Shown in pieces: positions 35,394 through 43,417 of a stretch of DNA of 64,000 bases. The notes beneath the pieces are model-generated. The model saw only the letters and a list, made by a program, of their open reading frames with translations, did no database searches and had not been told where the DNA came from. The stretch lies in the NCBI RefSeq assembly GCF_030538495.1, contig NZ_JAUNTW010000009.1, positions 1-64,000 of the forward strand, given 5' to 3'. This DNA comes from Paracoccus sp. (in: a-proteobacteria) (lineage in GTDB: Bacteria; Pseudomonadota; Alphaproteobacteria; Rhodobacterales; Rhodobacteraceae). Positions within the stretch are counted from its first letter, which is position 1; each line of letters begins with the position of its first letter. The position numbers and the translations under genes are program-made.

Positions 35394-36669
35394 TTTCAGC
35401 TGCCTTGATGAAGCTCATCGGGTCTACGGCGCGACCGTTCATGCGAACTTCGTAATGAAGATGCGGCCCGGTCGAGCGTCCGGTATTCCCCATATCACCA
35501 ATCCGTTCGCCTTGCGACACCCTTTGACCAACACGAACGCTGATTCGGTTCAGGTGGGCGTAACGGGTTTCGGTCCCCAATTCGTGCTGAATCTTAATCA
35601 GGTTGCCATAGGCACCCTGACGCCCGGCATGGACCACCACGCCGTCACCCGTGGCATAGATGGGCGTGCCGACCGGGCCGGCCATGTCCATACCTTCGTG
35701 CATCCGGCCCCAACGGCGACCAAAACCCGAGGTATAGCGGAAATTCTGCTTCACCGGCATCGCCAGCGGCAGTTTCTCCATGGCGATGCGATAGGTGTTC
35801 ATCTGGTCCAGCGTCACAATGATCTGGCGCGCCTTGGTTTCGCCATCGGTCAGCGCCGCATCGCCGCGCGTGGAATAGGACATCGGCGTCAGCGGGCCAC
35901 CCTGACCGGAATAACCGTTGCGGATGGTGCGCAGAACCTGATCGGGGTTCATGCCAACCGACCGGAACACGTTATCCAGCGGCTTGACCGACACCGTCAC
36001 CGCATTTTCCAGCTGGTTCAGAATTTCGTCGTTGCGCGCGATGATCTGGTCACGTTCGACACGCAGTTCCAAAGCCGCGATGCGGGCCAGTTCGGCGTCC
36101 TCGACCGCCTGCGCACGCTGGGCGCTGGCCTGTTTCAGTTCGCCCGACAGAATATCCAGGGCGACGTTGAATTCTTCGGAACGGTCGGTCGTGGCGGCGT
36201 CGACATCGGTCAGGCGCTGCGCTTCGTCCCGGTCGGCGATGGCGTCGCGCAGATTGGTTTGCACGACCGTCAGGCCGGTTTCCAATTCGCGGCGGCGTTC
36301 TTCGGATGCCAGCAGTTGCGACTGCATTTGCGACACCTGTTCCAAGGCGACGGCAAAGCGGGCTTGGGCGGCCTGCGCTTCGGCTGTGCGGGCGTCGCGT
36401 TCGGCGGACAGTTGTTCCAGACGCTGTTCAAACGCCTGATGGCTGCGCGTCAGTTGATCGCGCGACCCGCCCGCGCTGACCGCATCAATCAGCAAGATCG
36501 AACTGGCGGCCAGCGTCCAGCCAAAGACCAAGGCCCCACCCCCCAGACCCGCCAGTTGCGTCACCGGACGCAGCCGCACAAACCGCGTTGTGTCATCGGA
36601 TCGCAGAAAAAGACGCTTTTCCGGGAACCATTTTTCCAGCGAGGCGTTGATGCGGTTCATAACGGTCAT
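35383..36669 (-). CDS. LytM/M23 family peptidase, membrane-anchored
   Basis: The 428-residue protein has one membrane helix (about 37-60), a long coiled coil (about 75-220) and a C-terminal M23 domain. The zinc and catalytic residues are intact: RMHEGMDMAGPVG (His, Asp) and GPHLHYEVRMNG (HxH). It should cut peptide cross-links in the periplasm, unlike degenerate EnvC/NlpD-type activators. An alternative ATG lies 9 nt downstream (MNRI). The 11-nt overlap with the bactofilin gene indicates coupled expression. Confidence 0.92.
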   Translation of the reverse strand: MTVMNRINASLEKWFPEKRLFLRSDDTTRFVRLRPVTQLAGLGGGALVFGWTLAASSILLIDAVSAGGSRDQLTRSHQAFEQRLEQLSAERDARTAEAQAAQARFAVALEQVSQMQSQLLASEERRRELETGLTVVQTNLRDAIADRDEAQRLTDVDAATTDRSEEFNVALDILSGELKQASAQRAQAVEDAELARIAALELRVERDQIIARNDEILNQLENAVTVSVKPLDNVFRSVGMNPDQVLRTIRNGYSGQGGPLTPMSYSTRGDAALTDGETKARQIIVTLDQMNTYRIAMEKLPLAMPVKQNFRYTSGFGRRWGRMHEGMDMAGPVGTPIYATGDGVVVHAGRQGAYGNLIKIQHELGTETRYAHLNRISVRVGQRVSQGERIGDMGNTGRSTGPHLHYEVRMNGRAVDPMSFIKAAENVF

Positions 36670-36842
36670 GTGGTTCAGGTGTCCTTGGGCGTTCGATTAC
36701 ATCGACGAATGGGATTTGGCCGTTGGTAAAGCTTTTTCGACCGAGTGGTGCAACCGCGCCGCATAGGCCCGCGCCGTCCTTGCGCGGATAGCCGCCGGTC
36801 CGCGCAAAAATCCGCCGAAAATCTGTGGATAACTGTGCGTCT
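36670..36842. other. Intergenic region with a single DnaA-box-like 9-mer
   Basis: These 173 bp hold the promoter region of the LytM-bactofilin operon and the 3' side of the ScfR-like gene. TGTGGATAA (36824-36832) matches a DnaA box, but it is alone and no AT-rich unwinding region or box cluster accompanies it, so I do not call an origin. Confidence 0.4.
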
Positions 36843-38240
36843 TCATACAATTTCATAGGGCAGGGGGCCGTTGCGGTCCGTCGGAATGGACAGCGGCCGG
36901 TCAATGGGCGGCACGGATCGTTGATGGCAGTCGGGGCGCGGACAGATTCGGCAGGAAATCCCAATCGGTTCAAAGGCGCGCGGTTTCGTCAGGTCCAGCC
37001 CGTCGGCGTAAACCATCCCCTCGGCCTGCGTCACCTCGCATCCCAGACCGATGGCGAAACGGCGCACCGGGGCGTTGAACGCGCCCGCATGTTTGGACAC
37101 GTCGCGCGACAGCAGCAGATACCGCATCCCGTCCGGCGTTTCCGCCAGTTGCCGCAAAAAACGCCCCGGCTGTTCAAAGGCGCGATGCACATTCCACAAC
37201 GGACAGGCCCCGCCAAAGCGCGCAAATTGCAGGCGCGTGGCGGAATGGCGTTTCGTGATCGTCCCGGCCTGATCCACGCGGACAAAGAAAAACGGCACGC
37301 CCTTGGCGCCGGGCCGTTGCAGCGTGGACAGGCGATGCGCGACCTGCTCCAGTGACGCGCCGAACAGATGTGACAGGCGTTGCAGATCGTGCCGTTCCGC
37401 CTGCGCCGCAGCCTGAAACGCGCGATAGGGCATCAGCGCGGCACCGGCGAAATAGTTGGCCAAGCCCACGCGGGCAATGTCGCGGGCGGTGTCGCTGCGA
37501 AACCGCGCCAGATCCAGCGTGGCCCCCAGCAGGTCGCCATATCGTTCCAGTGCCACCAGATGCAGCAATTGAAACAGGCGCGTGGGTTCTTCGGCGGCGG
37601 CATTGACCAACAGGCGCGACCCGTCGCGGCGGAACACGGAATTGGCGGGCAGTTCGGTTAATTCAACCTGCGCGCCGCTGCTGTGCAGCGCGGCAACCGC
37701 CGCCTGCCACGGATCGGCGCGGGTGCCGTCGGGGCAGGCGAACCGTTCTGCCGCGCGATCCACGGCGTCGATGTAATTATCGCAGTAATGAAAGAAATCG
37801 CGCACTTCGTCCCAGGGGGTCATCAGGCTGCTTTGCCCTGCGGAACCAATGGCTTGGTCCAGTGCCGCCAGCCGTTCCTGACCCTGACGATGCGCGCGAT
37901 ACAAATCCAGAAACGCCCGCGCCAGCCCCGGCGCATTGGTCGCGGCCAGCCGCAGATCGGCCAGCGGCGGCGCGCCGTCGAACAGGGGATCGGCCAATGC
38001 CTCTTGCATGTCGATGACCATGCGTTCGGCATCACCCGCCGCCAGCGTTCCCAGATCAACGCCAAATTCCTGCGCCAGACGCAGCAAAACCCCGGCAGAG
38101 ATCGGCCGGTGGTTGTTTTCCATCTGCGACAGATAGGGCAGCGACACGCCCAGCGTGTCGGCAAAGCGCCGTTGCGTCAGCCCCGCCCGCGCCCGTGTAT
38201 CCCGCAGCGCGCTGCCAGCATAGATTTTCTGCGTTGCCAT
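36843..38240 (-). CDS. ScfR-type short-chain acyl-CoA responsive regulator (XRE plus IrrE-like domain)
   Basis: The 465-residue protein starts with an XRE helix-turn-helix (RDTRARAGLTQRRFADTLG, SLPYLSQMENNHRP), followed by an IrrE/ImmA-like region in which the HExxH zinc motif is degenerate (LFQLLHLVALERYGD), and a C-terminal DUF2083 domain (ACPLWNVHRAFEQPGRF; CRICPRPDCHQRS near the end). This is the ScfR/PccR/RamB layout, regulators of propionate and acetate assimilation. The start at 38240 has GGGGGA upstream. Two TTTGCAAA words at 38255-38283 suggest autoregulation. The open frame extends to 38354, but that would place the operator inside the coding sequence. Confidence 0.88.
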   Translation of the reverse strand: MATQKIYAGSALRDTRARAGLTQRRFADTLGVSLPYLSQMENNHRPISAGVLLRLAQEFGVDLGTLAAGDAERMVIDMQEALADPLFDGAPPLADLRLAATNAPGLARAFLDLYRAHRQGQERLAALDQAIGSAGQSSLMTPWDEVRDFFHYCDNYIDAVDRAAERFACPDGTRADPWQAAVAALHSSGAQVELTELPANSVFRRDGSRLLVNAAAEEPTRLFQLLHLVALERYGDLLGATLDLARFRSDTARDIARVGLANYFAGAALMPYRAFQAAAQAERHDLQRLSHLFGASLEQVAHRLSTLQRPGAKGVPFFFVRVDQAGTITKRHSATRLQFARFGGACPLWNVHRAFEQPGRFLRQLAETPDGMRYLLLSRDVSKHAGAFNAPVRRFAIGLGCEVTQAEGMVYADGLDLTKPRAFEPIGISCRICPRPDCHQRSVPPIDRPLSIPTDRNGPLPYEIV

Positions 38241-38254
38241 GATTCCCCCGTCGC

Positions 38255-38283
38255 TTTGCAAAACCGGAACTACCCTTTGCAAA
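38255..38283. promoter_or_regulatory. Paired TTTGCAAA operator of the ScfR-like gene
   Basis: Two identical palindromes TTTGCAAA (38255-38262 and 38276-38283) are centred 21 bp apart, two helical turns, and lie 15-43 nt before the start codon. RamB and ScfR-family regulators recognise TTTGCAA-type sequences, so this is most simply an autoregulatory operator. Confidence 0.65.
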
Positions 38284-38378
38284 GGCGAGCCCGCAAGGGC
38301 GTGCAGCGGCCACAGGGCCAGAATCAGAATCAACAGCTTCATACCGCCCAGCATGGGGCAGAAGGGTTAAGTTTCGGT

Positions 38379-39578
38379 TCACAGACCCGGAAAAATCTGC
38401 CTTTCGCGGCGGATCACCCACCAAATCGCCGCGATTCCGCCCAGACCCGACCCCGACATGATCGCCAAGAGCGGCGTGGCCCCGCTGGTTTCGGTCAGCA
38501 GCGCCGCGGTCAGGCCGGCCAGCAACGCGCCGCCGCCAATAATCATCGCGCCGCCCAGACCGCTGGCGGTGCCGGCCAGTTCGGGCCGCACGCTCATCAT
38601 CCCGGCATTGGCAGAGGGCAGCACCAGCCCGTTGCCCAAGCCCATCACCGCGACCGCGCCGAAAAAGATCAGCGGGCGCAGCACCCCCGCCAGATCGGCC
38701 AGCAGCGCCGGGATCATCGCCCCCGCCGTGATCAGCGCGCCCATAAACACCATGCGGTTCACGCCCACCCGCGCGGCCCAGCGGCCCGACAGGAAATTCC
38801 CCGCCAGATACCCGACCGAAGGCGCGGCAAACCAAGATCCGACCTGCGCGGGCGTCAGGTGAAACACGACTTCGCCAACAAACGGCGCGCCGCCGAGATA
38901 GGCGAAAAACGCCCCCGATGACAGCGTGGCCGTCAGGCAGTATCCCCAAAACCGCACCGAGCGCGCCAGCAACGGATAGCTGCGAAACTGTTGCCGCAGC
39001 GGCGTGCCGCCCGCCTGCGCGGTTTCGCCCATATCGAACCAGACCAGCACCAGAACCGCCGCACCCGCCAGTCCCAGCATGGAAAAATTCGCTTTCCAGC
39101 CAAAGGCTTCGTCCAGGGCTCCGCCGATGCTGGGGGCGATCATCGGCACCAGCGACATACCCATGGTGACATAGCCGATCATGCTGGCCGCGCGATCACC
39201 CGCCACCATATCGCGCACCGCCGCCCGCGACAGAACCATGCAGGTGGCCACAACCGCCTGCGCGATGCGAAAGACCAGAAACCAGCCCGCCGTCGGCGCC
39301 AGCAGGCTGCCCAGCGTCGCGCCCAAAAAAATCAGCAGCGCGCCGATGGTGACGGGGCGGCGCCCGAATCGGTCGCTCAGCGGGCCGACCAGCAATTGCA
39401 GCGCCGCACTGGCCCCCAGATAGGCCGTCACCGACAACTGCATCACGCGGTAATCAACGCCAAAATACCGCGCCATCCCCGGCAGAGACGGCAAAAACAC
39501 ATTCATCGACAGCGCCGCCAGCCCCGACAGCACGACCAGCGTCAGAATATGCGGAGGCGTTCGTGGTGGTCGCATCAT
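38379..39578 (-). CDS. MFS multidrug exporter, Bcr/CflA family
   Basis: The 399-residue protein has 12 hydrophobic segments. It carries VLSGLAALSMNVFLPSLPGMARYF in helix 1, the MFS loop motif GPLSDRFGRRPVTIGAL, and RAAVRDMVAGDRAAS of the Bcr/CflA drug:proton antiporters. The substrate is unknown. The start is the first of two tandem ATGs (39578); a longer frame to 39635 has no conserved leader. It may be independent of the smpB gene 65 nt upstream. Confidence 0.88.
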   Translation of the reverse strand: MMRPPRTPPHILTLVVLSGLAALSMNVFLPSLPGMARYFGVDYRVMQLSVTAYLGASAALQLLVGPLSDRFGRRPVTIGALLIFLGATLGSLLAPTAGWFLVFRIAQAVVATCMVLSRAAVRDMVAGDRAASMIGYVTMGMSLVPMIAPSIGGALDEAFGWKANFSMLGLAGAAVLVLVWFDMGETAQAGGTPLRQQFRSYPLLARSVRFWGYCLTATLSSGAFFAYLGGAPFVGEVVFHLTPAQVGSWFAAPSVGYLAGNFLSGRWAARVGVNRMVFMGALITAGAMIPALLADLAGVLRPLIFFGAVAVMGLGNGLVLPSANAGMMSVRPELAGTASGLGGAMIIGGGALLAGLTAALLTETSGATPLLAIMSGSGLGGIAAIWWVIRRERQIFPGL

Positions 39579-39642
39579 AGGTTCCGTATCGTGCGGGATT
39601 GCGGTGCCATCAGACCCCGCCCCGCCCCGGAACACAAGCCGG

Positions 39643-40113
39643 TCAGCCGCCCTGTTTCAGCAAACGCTGTTTCTGGCGGTTCCAGTCGCGTTTTGCGCTG
39701 GTTTCGCGTTTATCGGCGACCTTTTTCCCTTTGGCGACGCCGATTTTCAGTTTTACCCGGCCACGGTGGTTGAAATACATGACCAGCGGAACCAGCGTCA
39801 TGCCTTCGCGCCCGACGGCCTGCCACATGCGGGCCAGCTCGCGCCGGTTGACCAGCAATTTGCGGCGGCGGCGTTCGTCATGGCCAAACACCCCCGCATG
39901 AGTCAGCGCCGAGATATAGCCGTTGATCAGCCATAATTCGCCGTCTTCGATGCTGGCATAGCTTTCGGCAATGTTGGTTTGCCCTGTGCGCAGAGATTTG
40001 ACTTCGGATCCGGTCAGGACGATGCCACATTCCAGATCGCTTTCGATGAAATAATCGAAGCGCGCGCGGCGGTTTTCCGCGATGACTTTGTAATTTTCAG
40101 GTTCTTTTGCCAT
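39643..40113 (-). CDS. smpB: SsrA-binding protein SmpB
   Basis: SmpB carries tmRNA to stalled ribosomes for trans-translation. The 156-residue protein has [42 protein letters not shown], and the basic C-terminal tail [21 protein letters not shown] that occupies the mRNA channel. No tmRNA gene is seen in the window. Confidence 0.97.
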   Translation of the reverse strand: MAKEPENYKVIAENRRARFDYFIESDLECGIVLTGSEVKSLRTGQTNIAESYASIEDGELWLINGYISALTHAGVFGHDERRRRKLLVNRRELARMWQAVGREGMTLVPLVMYFNHRGRVKLKIGVAKGKKVADKRETSAKRDWNRQKQRLLKQGG

Positions 40114-40147
40114 GATCGGCCACAGATAGGCGTGGCGGGGTCAAAGA

Positions 40148-40600
40148 TCAAGCAAGCTGATCCATGATCCCGCGCGCGGCTGCCGTTGCGTCACGCCATG
40201 CTGCGTCAAAGCCATCAGGGCCGCCATAATACGGATCGGCCACATCCTGACCCGGACGCCCGGCGTGATCCAGCAGCAGCGAGAGTTCCGCGCGGCTGTT
40301 CGGCGGTTGGACCCTGCGCACATCGCGCAGGTTCTGGCGGTCCAGTGCCACGATCATATCGAAACGGTCGAAATCATCGCGCGTCACCTGTCGCGCGCGT
40401 TGATGGGATATGTCGATGCCATGCGACGCCGCACAGGTCACCGAACGCGGATCGGGGGGATCGCCTGCGTGCCAGCCTCCGGTTCCGGCGCTGTCGGCGT
40501 GAACGGGGATGCGGCGGCGGGCGGATTCCGCCTCAAGCGCGGCTTGGGCCAGCGGCGAACGGCAGATATTGCCCAGACAGACGAACAGAACCGCGCGCAT
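40148..40600 (-). CDS. Low-molecular-weight protein-tyrosine phosphatase
   Basis: The 150-residue protein has the CX5R active site VCLGNICRSP (C8, R14) at its N-terminus and the general-acid segment DVADPYYGGPDGFD at the end. LMW-PTPs dephosphorylate tyrosine kinases and other proteins; some relatives are arsenate reductases, but no ars genes are near. The ATG at 40600 directly opens the P-loop; a frame to 40663 adds an unconserved leader. smpB follows 34 nt downstream. Confidence 0.9.
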   Translation of the reverse strand: MRAVLFVCLGNICRSPLAQAALEAESARRRIPVHADSAGTGGWHAGDPPDPRSVTCAASHGIDISHQRARQVTRDDFDRFDMIVALDRQNLRDVRRVQPPNSRAELSLLLDHAGRPGQDVADPYYGGPDGFDAAWRDATAAARGIMDQLA

Positions 40601-40679
40601 TGGACCCCACAGGCGTTTGACAGCGTTGACAACTGATGAAACGCTAATCGGAAATGCGAACAACGAAAAGGGTGGGTCG

Positions 40680-42326
40680 ATGCGGCATGGTGGTCAGGTT
40701 CTGGTAAGCGCGCTGAAGGCGCAGGGCATTACGCGCGTGTTCAGCGTGCCGGGCGAAAGCTATCTGGCGGTGCTGGACGGGCTGCATGACAGCGATATTC
40801 AGAACATCGTCTGCCGTCACGAAGGCGCGGCGGCGATGATGGCCGAAGCCTATGCCAAACTGACGGGCCGGCCCGGAGTCTGTCTGGTGACGCGCGGCCC
40901 CGGCGCGACCAATGCCAGTGCGGGCGTGCATGTCGCCAAACAGGACAGCACGCCGATGATCCTGCTTGTCGGGCAAATCGCCCGCCCCGACCGCGACCGG
41001 GAAGCGTTCCAAGAGGTCAATTATCGCCAGATGTTCACCGGTCTGGCGAAATGGGTGGCGGAAATCGACGACACCGACCGGATCCCGGAATATATGGCGC
41101 GGGCCTTTGATCTGGCGCAGTCGGGGCGTCCCGGCCCGGTGGTTCTGTCCCTGCCCGAAGACATGCTGGCCGCGGATACCGACGCCCCCAATCTGACCCC
41201 CGCGCCGCGCCCGATGATGGGGCTGTCCGCCGATCAGGTGGCGGCGATCACGGATGCTTTGGCGGGGGCGGAACGTCCTCTGGTCATTCCCGGCGGGTCT
41301 CGCTGGACGCAGGATGATGCCGACAATCTGGCGCGCTTTGCCGATGCGTGGGGATTGCCCGTGGCGGTGCCGTTCCGGCGTCAGGACTATATGGACAACC
41401 GTCTGCCGAATTATGCCGGGGATTTGGGCGTGGGCATGAACACCCGCATGGGCGATGCGCTGCGGGAAAGTGATGTCATTCTGGCTTTGGGAACGCGGCT
41501 GGGGGACACGCTGACCCAAGGGTTCGACCTGATGAATCCGCGTGGGCAGGGGCGGCGCATTATCCACATCCACCCCGACCCCGACGAGATCGGGCATCTG
41601 TGGCGCGCCGATCCCGGTATTCCGGCCTGCCCCCGCGCGGCGCTGCGCTGTCTTGCGGACACCCCCGCGCCGCGCCGCTGGGACGACTGGACCGCCCGCC
41701 TGCGTGCGCATTACACCGAATGGCAACAGCCCATCGAAACCCCCGGCGCGGTCAAGATGGAGCGTGTGATCCGCTGGCTGTCCGACAACCTGCCCGATGA
41801 CGCGATACTCACGAATGGAGCGGGCAACTATGCCGCGTTCCTGCACCGCTATTTCACGTTCAAACGCGCGAAAACGCAGATTGCGCCGACCTCGGGGACG
41901 ATGGGCTATGGCTTGCCTGCGGCGATCGCGGCCAGTCTGGATCAGCCCGACCGGGTGGTCGTGTGTCTGGCCGGAGATGGCTGTTTTCAGATGACGCTGA
42001 ACGAATTATCCACAGCCGCGCAATATGGGGCCAAACCGATTGTGATTGTCGCCAATAACGGGCGGTATGGCACGATCCGGATGCATCAGGAAAAGCACTA
42101 TCCGGGGCGGGTGTCGGGAACCGATCTGGCGAACCCGGACTTTGCCGCGCTTGCCCGCGCTTATGGCGGGTTTGGTGTGGTGGTCCAGGACGATGCCGAT
42201 TTCGCAGATGCGTTTGCGCAGGCGCGTGATGCCGGAACGCTGGCGGTGATTGAACTGAGGCTGGACCCGCAGGCGCTGACAACCTTTGCCACGCTGGACG
42301 AAGTGCGGGCCAAGGCGCAGAAATGA
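40680..42326 (+). CDS. Thiamine diphosphate enzyme, acetolactate-synthase-like
   Basis: The 548-residue ThDP enzyme has the three standard domains: pyrimidine-binding with the activating glutamate in CRHEGAAAMMAEAYAKLTG, a central FAD-like domain, and PP-binding with GDGCFQMTLNELSTAAQYG and VIVANNGRYGTIRM (GDG-x-NN). It lacks a small-subunit neighbour (ilvH), so it is probably not the housekeeping acetolactate synthase; oxalyl-CoA decarboxylase or other 2-oxoacid decarboxylase roles remain open. AAAGGGTGGG precedes the ATG. It overlaps the P1 peptidase gene by 4 nt. Confidence 0.85.
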   Translation: MRHGGQVLVSALKAQGITRVFSVPGESYLAVLDGLHDSDIQNIVCRHEGAAAMMAEAYAKLTGRPGVCLVTRGPGATNASAGVHVAKQDSTPMILLVGQIARPDRDREAFQEVNYRQMFTGLAKWVAEIDDTDRIPEYMARAFDLAQSGRPGPVVLSLPEDMLAADTDAPNLTPAPRPMMGLSADQVAAITDALAGAERPLVIPGGSRWTQDDADNLARFADAWGLPVAVPFRRQDYMDNRLPNYAGDLGVGMNTRMGDALRESDVILALGTRLGDTLTQGFDLMNPRGQGRRIIHIHPDPDEIGHLWRADPGIPACPRAALRCLADTPAPRRWDDWTARLRAHYTEWQQPIETPGAVKMERVIRWLSDNLPDDAILTNGAGNYAAFLHRYFTFKRAKTQIAPTSGTMGYGLPAAIAASLDQPDRVVVCLAGDGCFQMTLNELSTAAQYGAKPIVIVANNGRYGTIRMHQEKHYPGRVSGTDLANPDFAALARAYGGFGVVVQDDADFADAFAQARDAGTLAVIELRLDPQALTTFATLDEVRAKAQK

Positions 42327-43309
42327 AGCCCGGCCCTCGCAATCTGATCACCGATGTGGCGGGGTTGCGTGTCGGCAATGCCGATGATGCGGGCCTGCGG
42401 TCGGGGGTCACGGTGCTGACCGCCGACGCGCCATTTCCCGCCGCGGTGCATGTCATGGGTGGCGCGCCCGGAACGCGCGACACCGACCTGCTGGCCCCGG
42501 ATAAGCTGGTGCCTGCGGTCGATGCCTTGGTGTTGTCGGGCGGGTCGGCCTTTGGTCTGGCGGCGTGCGACGGCGTGATGGCGGCGCTGCACGCGGCGGG
42601 GCGGGGCTTTACTGTGGGTGACGCGCGCGTGCCAATCGTGCCGGGCGCGATTGTGTTCGACCTGACCAATGGCGGCGACAAGGCGTGGACGGCGAACCCC
42701 TATCCCGATTTGGGCGCGGCGGCGTGGCGGGCGGCGGGGGCGGATTTTGCCATCGGCACCGCGGGCGCGGGATATGGCGCGATGACCGGCTGGCTGCGCG
42801 GCGGGTTGGGGTCGGCGTCCGCCGTGCTGGATTGTGGCGCGACGGTGGGGGCCTTGGTTGTGGTGAACGCATTGGGTTCGCCCACGGTGGGACGGTCGCG
42901 CCATTTCTGGGCGGCGCCGTGGGAATTGGGCGGCGAATTCGGGGGCTTGGGCCTGCCCGCCCGGTTTGACGCCGCGCATGAACCCGCGCCTGTCAAAGAA
43001 CTGGGGCAGGCCACGACCATTGCGATTATCGCCACCGATGCGGCCCTTGATAAGGCCGGGTTAACGCGGCTGGCCACGGCGGCGCATGACGGCATGGCGC
43101 GGGCCTTGGTCCCCAGCCACACGCCCTTGGACGGCGATCTGATTTTCGCCGCCTCGACCGGCGCGCGGGCTGTGGGTGATGGCGACGCTTTCGCGCTGTG
43201 CCACGCGGCGTCCTGTGTGCTGGCGCGGGCGATTGCGCGCGGCGTTTATGCCGCAACGTCACAGCCCCATGACCCGCAACCGAGCTGGACCGCGTTAACC
43301 GAATCTTAG
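42323..43309 (+). CDS. P1 family (DmpA-like) peptidase
   Basis: N-terminal-nucleophile hydrolase of the P1/S58 family, which includes beta-aminopeptidases and omega-amide/lactam enzymes. The 328-residue protein has LITDVAGLRVGNADD, LSGGSAFGLAACDGVMAAL and the C-terminal QATTIAIIATDAALDKAG, where the threonine pair at T231/T232 is the likely autocleavage site, and PLDGDLIFAAST. The 4-nt overlap with the ThDP enzyme suggests a shared pathway. No signal peptide is seen. Confidence 0.85.
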   Translation: MKPGPRNLITDVAGLRVGNADDAGLRSGVTVLTADAPFPAAVHVMGGAPGTRDTDLLAPDKLVPAVDALVLSGGSAFGLAACDGVMAALHAAGRGFTVGDARVPIVPGAIVFDLTNGGDKAWTANPYPDLGAAAWRAAGADFAIGTAGAGYGAMTGWLRGGLGSASAVLDCGATVGALVVVNALGSPTVGRSRHFWAAPWELGGEFGGLGLPARFDAAHEPAPVKELGQATTIAIIATDAALDKAGLTRLATAAHDGMARALVPSHTPLDGDLIFAASTGARAVGDGDAFALCHAASCVLARAIARGVYAATSQPHDPQPSWTALTES

Positions 43310-43326
43310 ATTACCTGTGTTAGCTG

Positions 43327-43347
43327 ATAACATGCAGTGATTGTTAT
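43327..43347. promoter_or_regulatory. Inverted repeat upstream of the PHA synthase-like gene
   Basis: ATAACA-N9-TGTTAT lies 71 nt before the ATG at 43418, in the short AT-richer gap that must hold this operon's promoter. It is a candidate operator only; it does not look like the CTGC/GCAG sites reported for PhaR. Confidence 0.3.
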
Positions 43348-43417
43348 GCTGCGGGAAAGGGCGTAAAGCTGGGTGTTGACTGCCCATTTTTCCCGATTCC
43401 CGCGACAAGAGGCCCCG

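Noticed and set aside
36824..36832. DnaA-box-like TGTGGATAA as a possible origin of replication
   Set aside because: Single box with no cluster, no AT-rich region and no dnaA, parA or similar gene nearby; another TTATCCACA at about 42007 is inside a coding gene.
38241..38354. In-frame N-terminal extension of the ScfR-like protein that looks like a signal peptide
   Set aside because: It would put hydrophobic residues ahead of a DNA-binding domain and cover both TTTGCAAA sites; the ATG at 38240 has a good ribosome-binding site.
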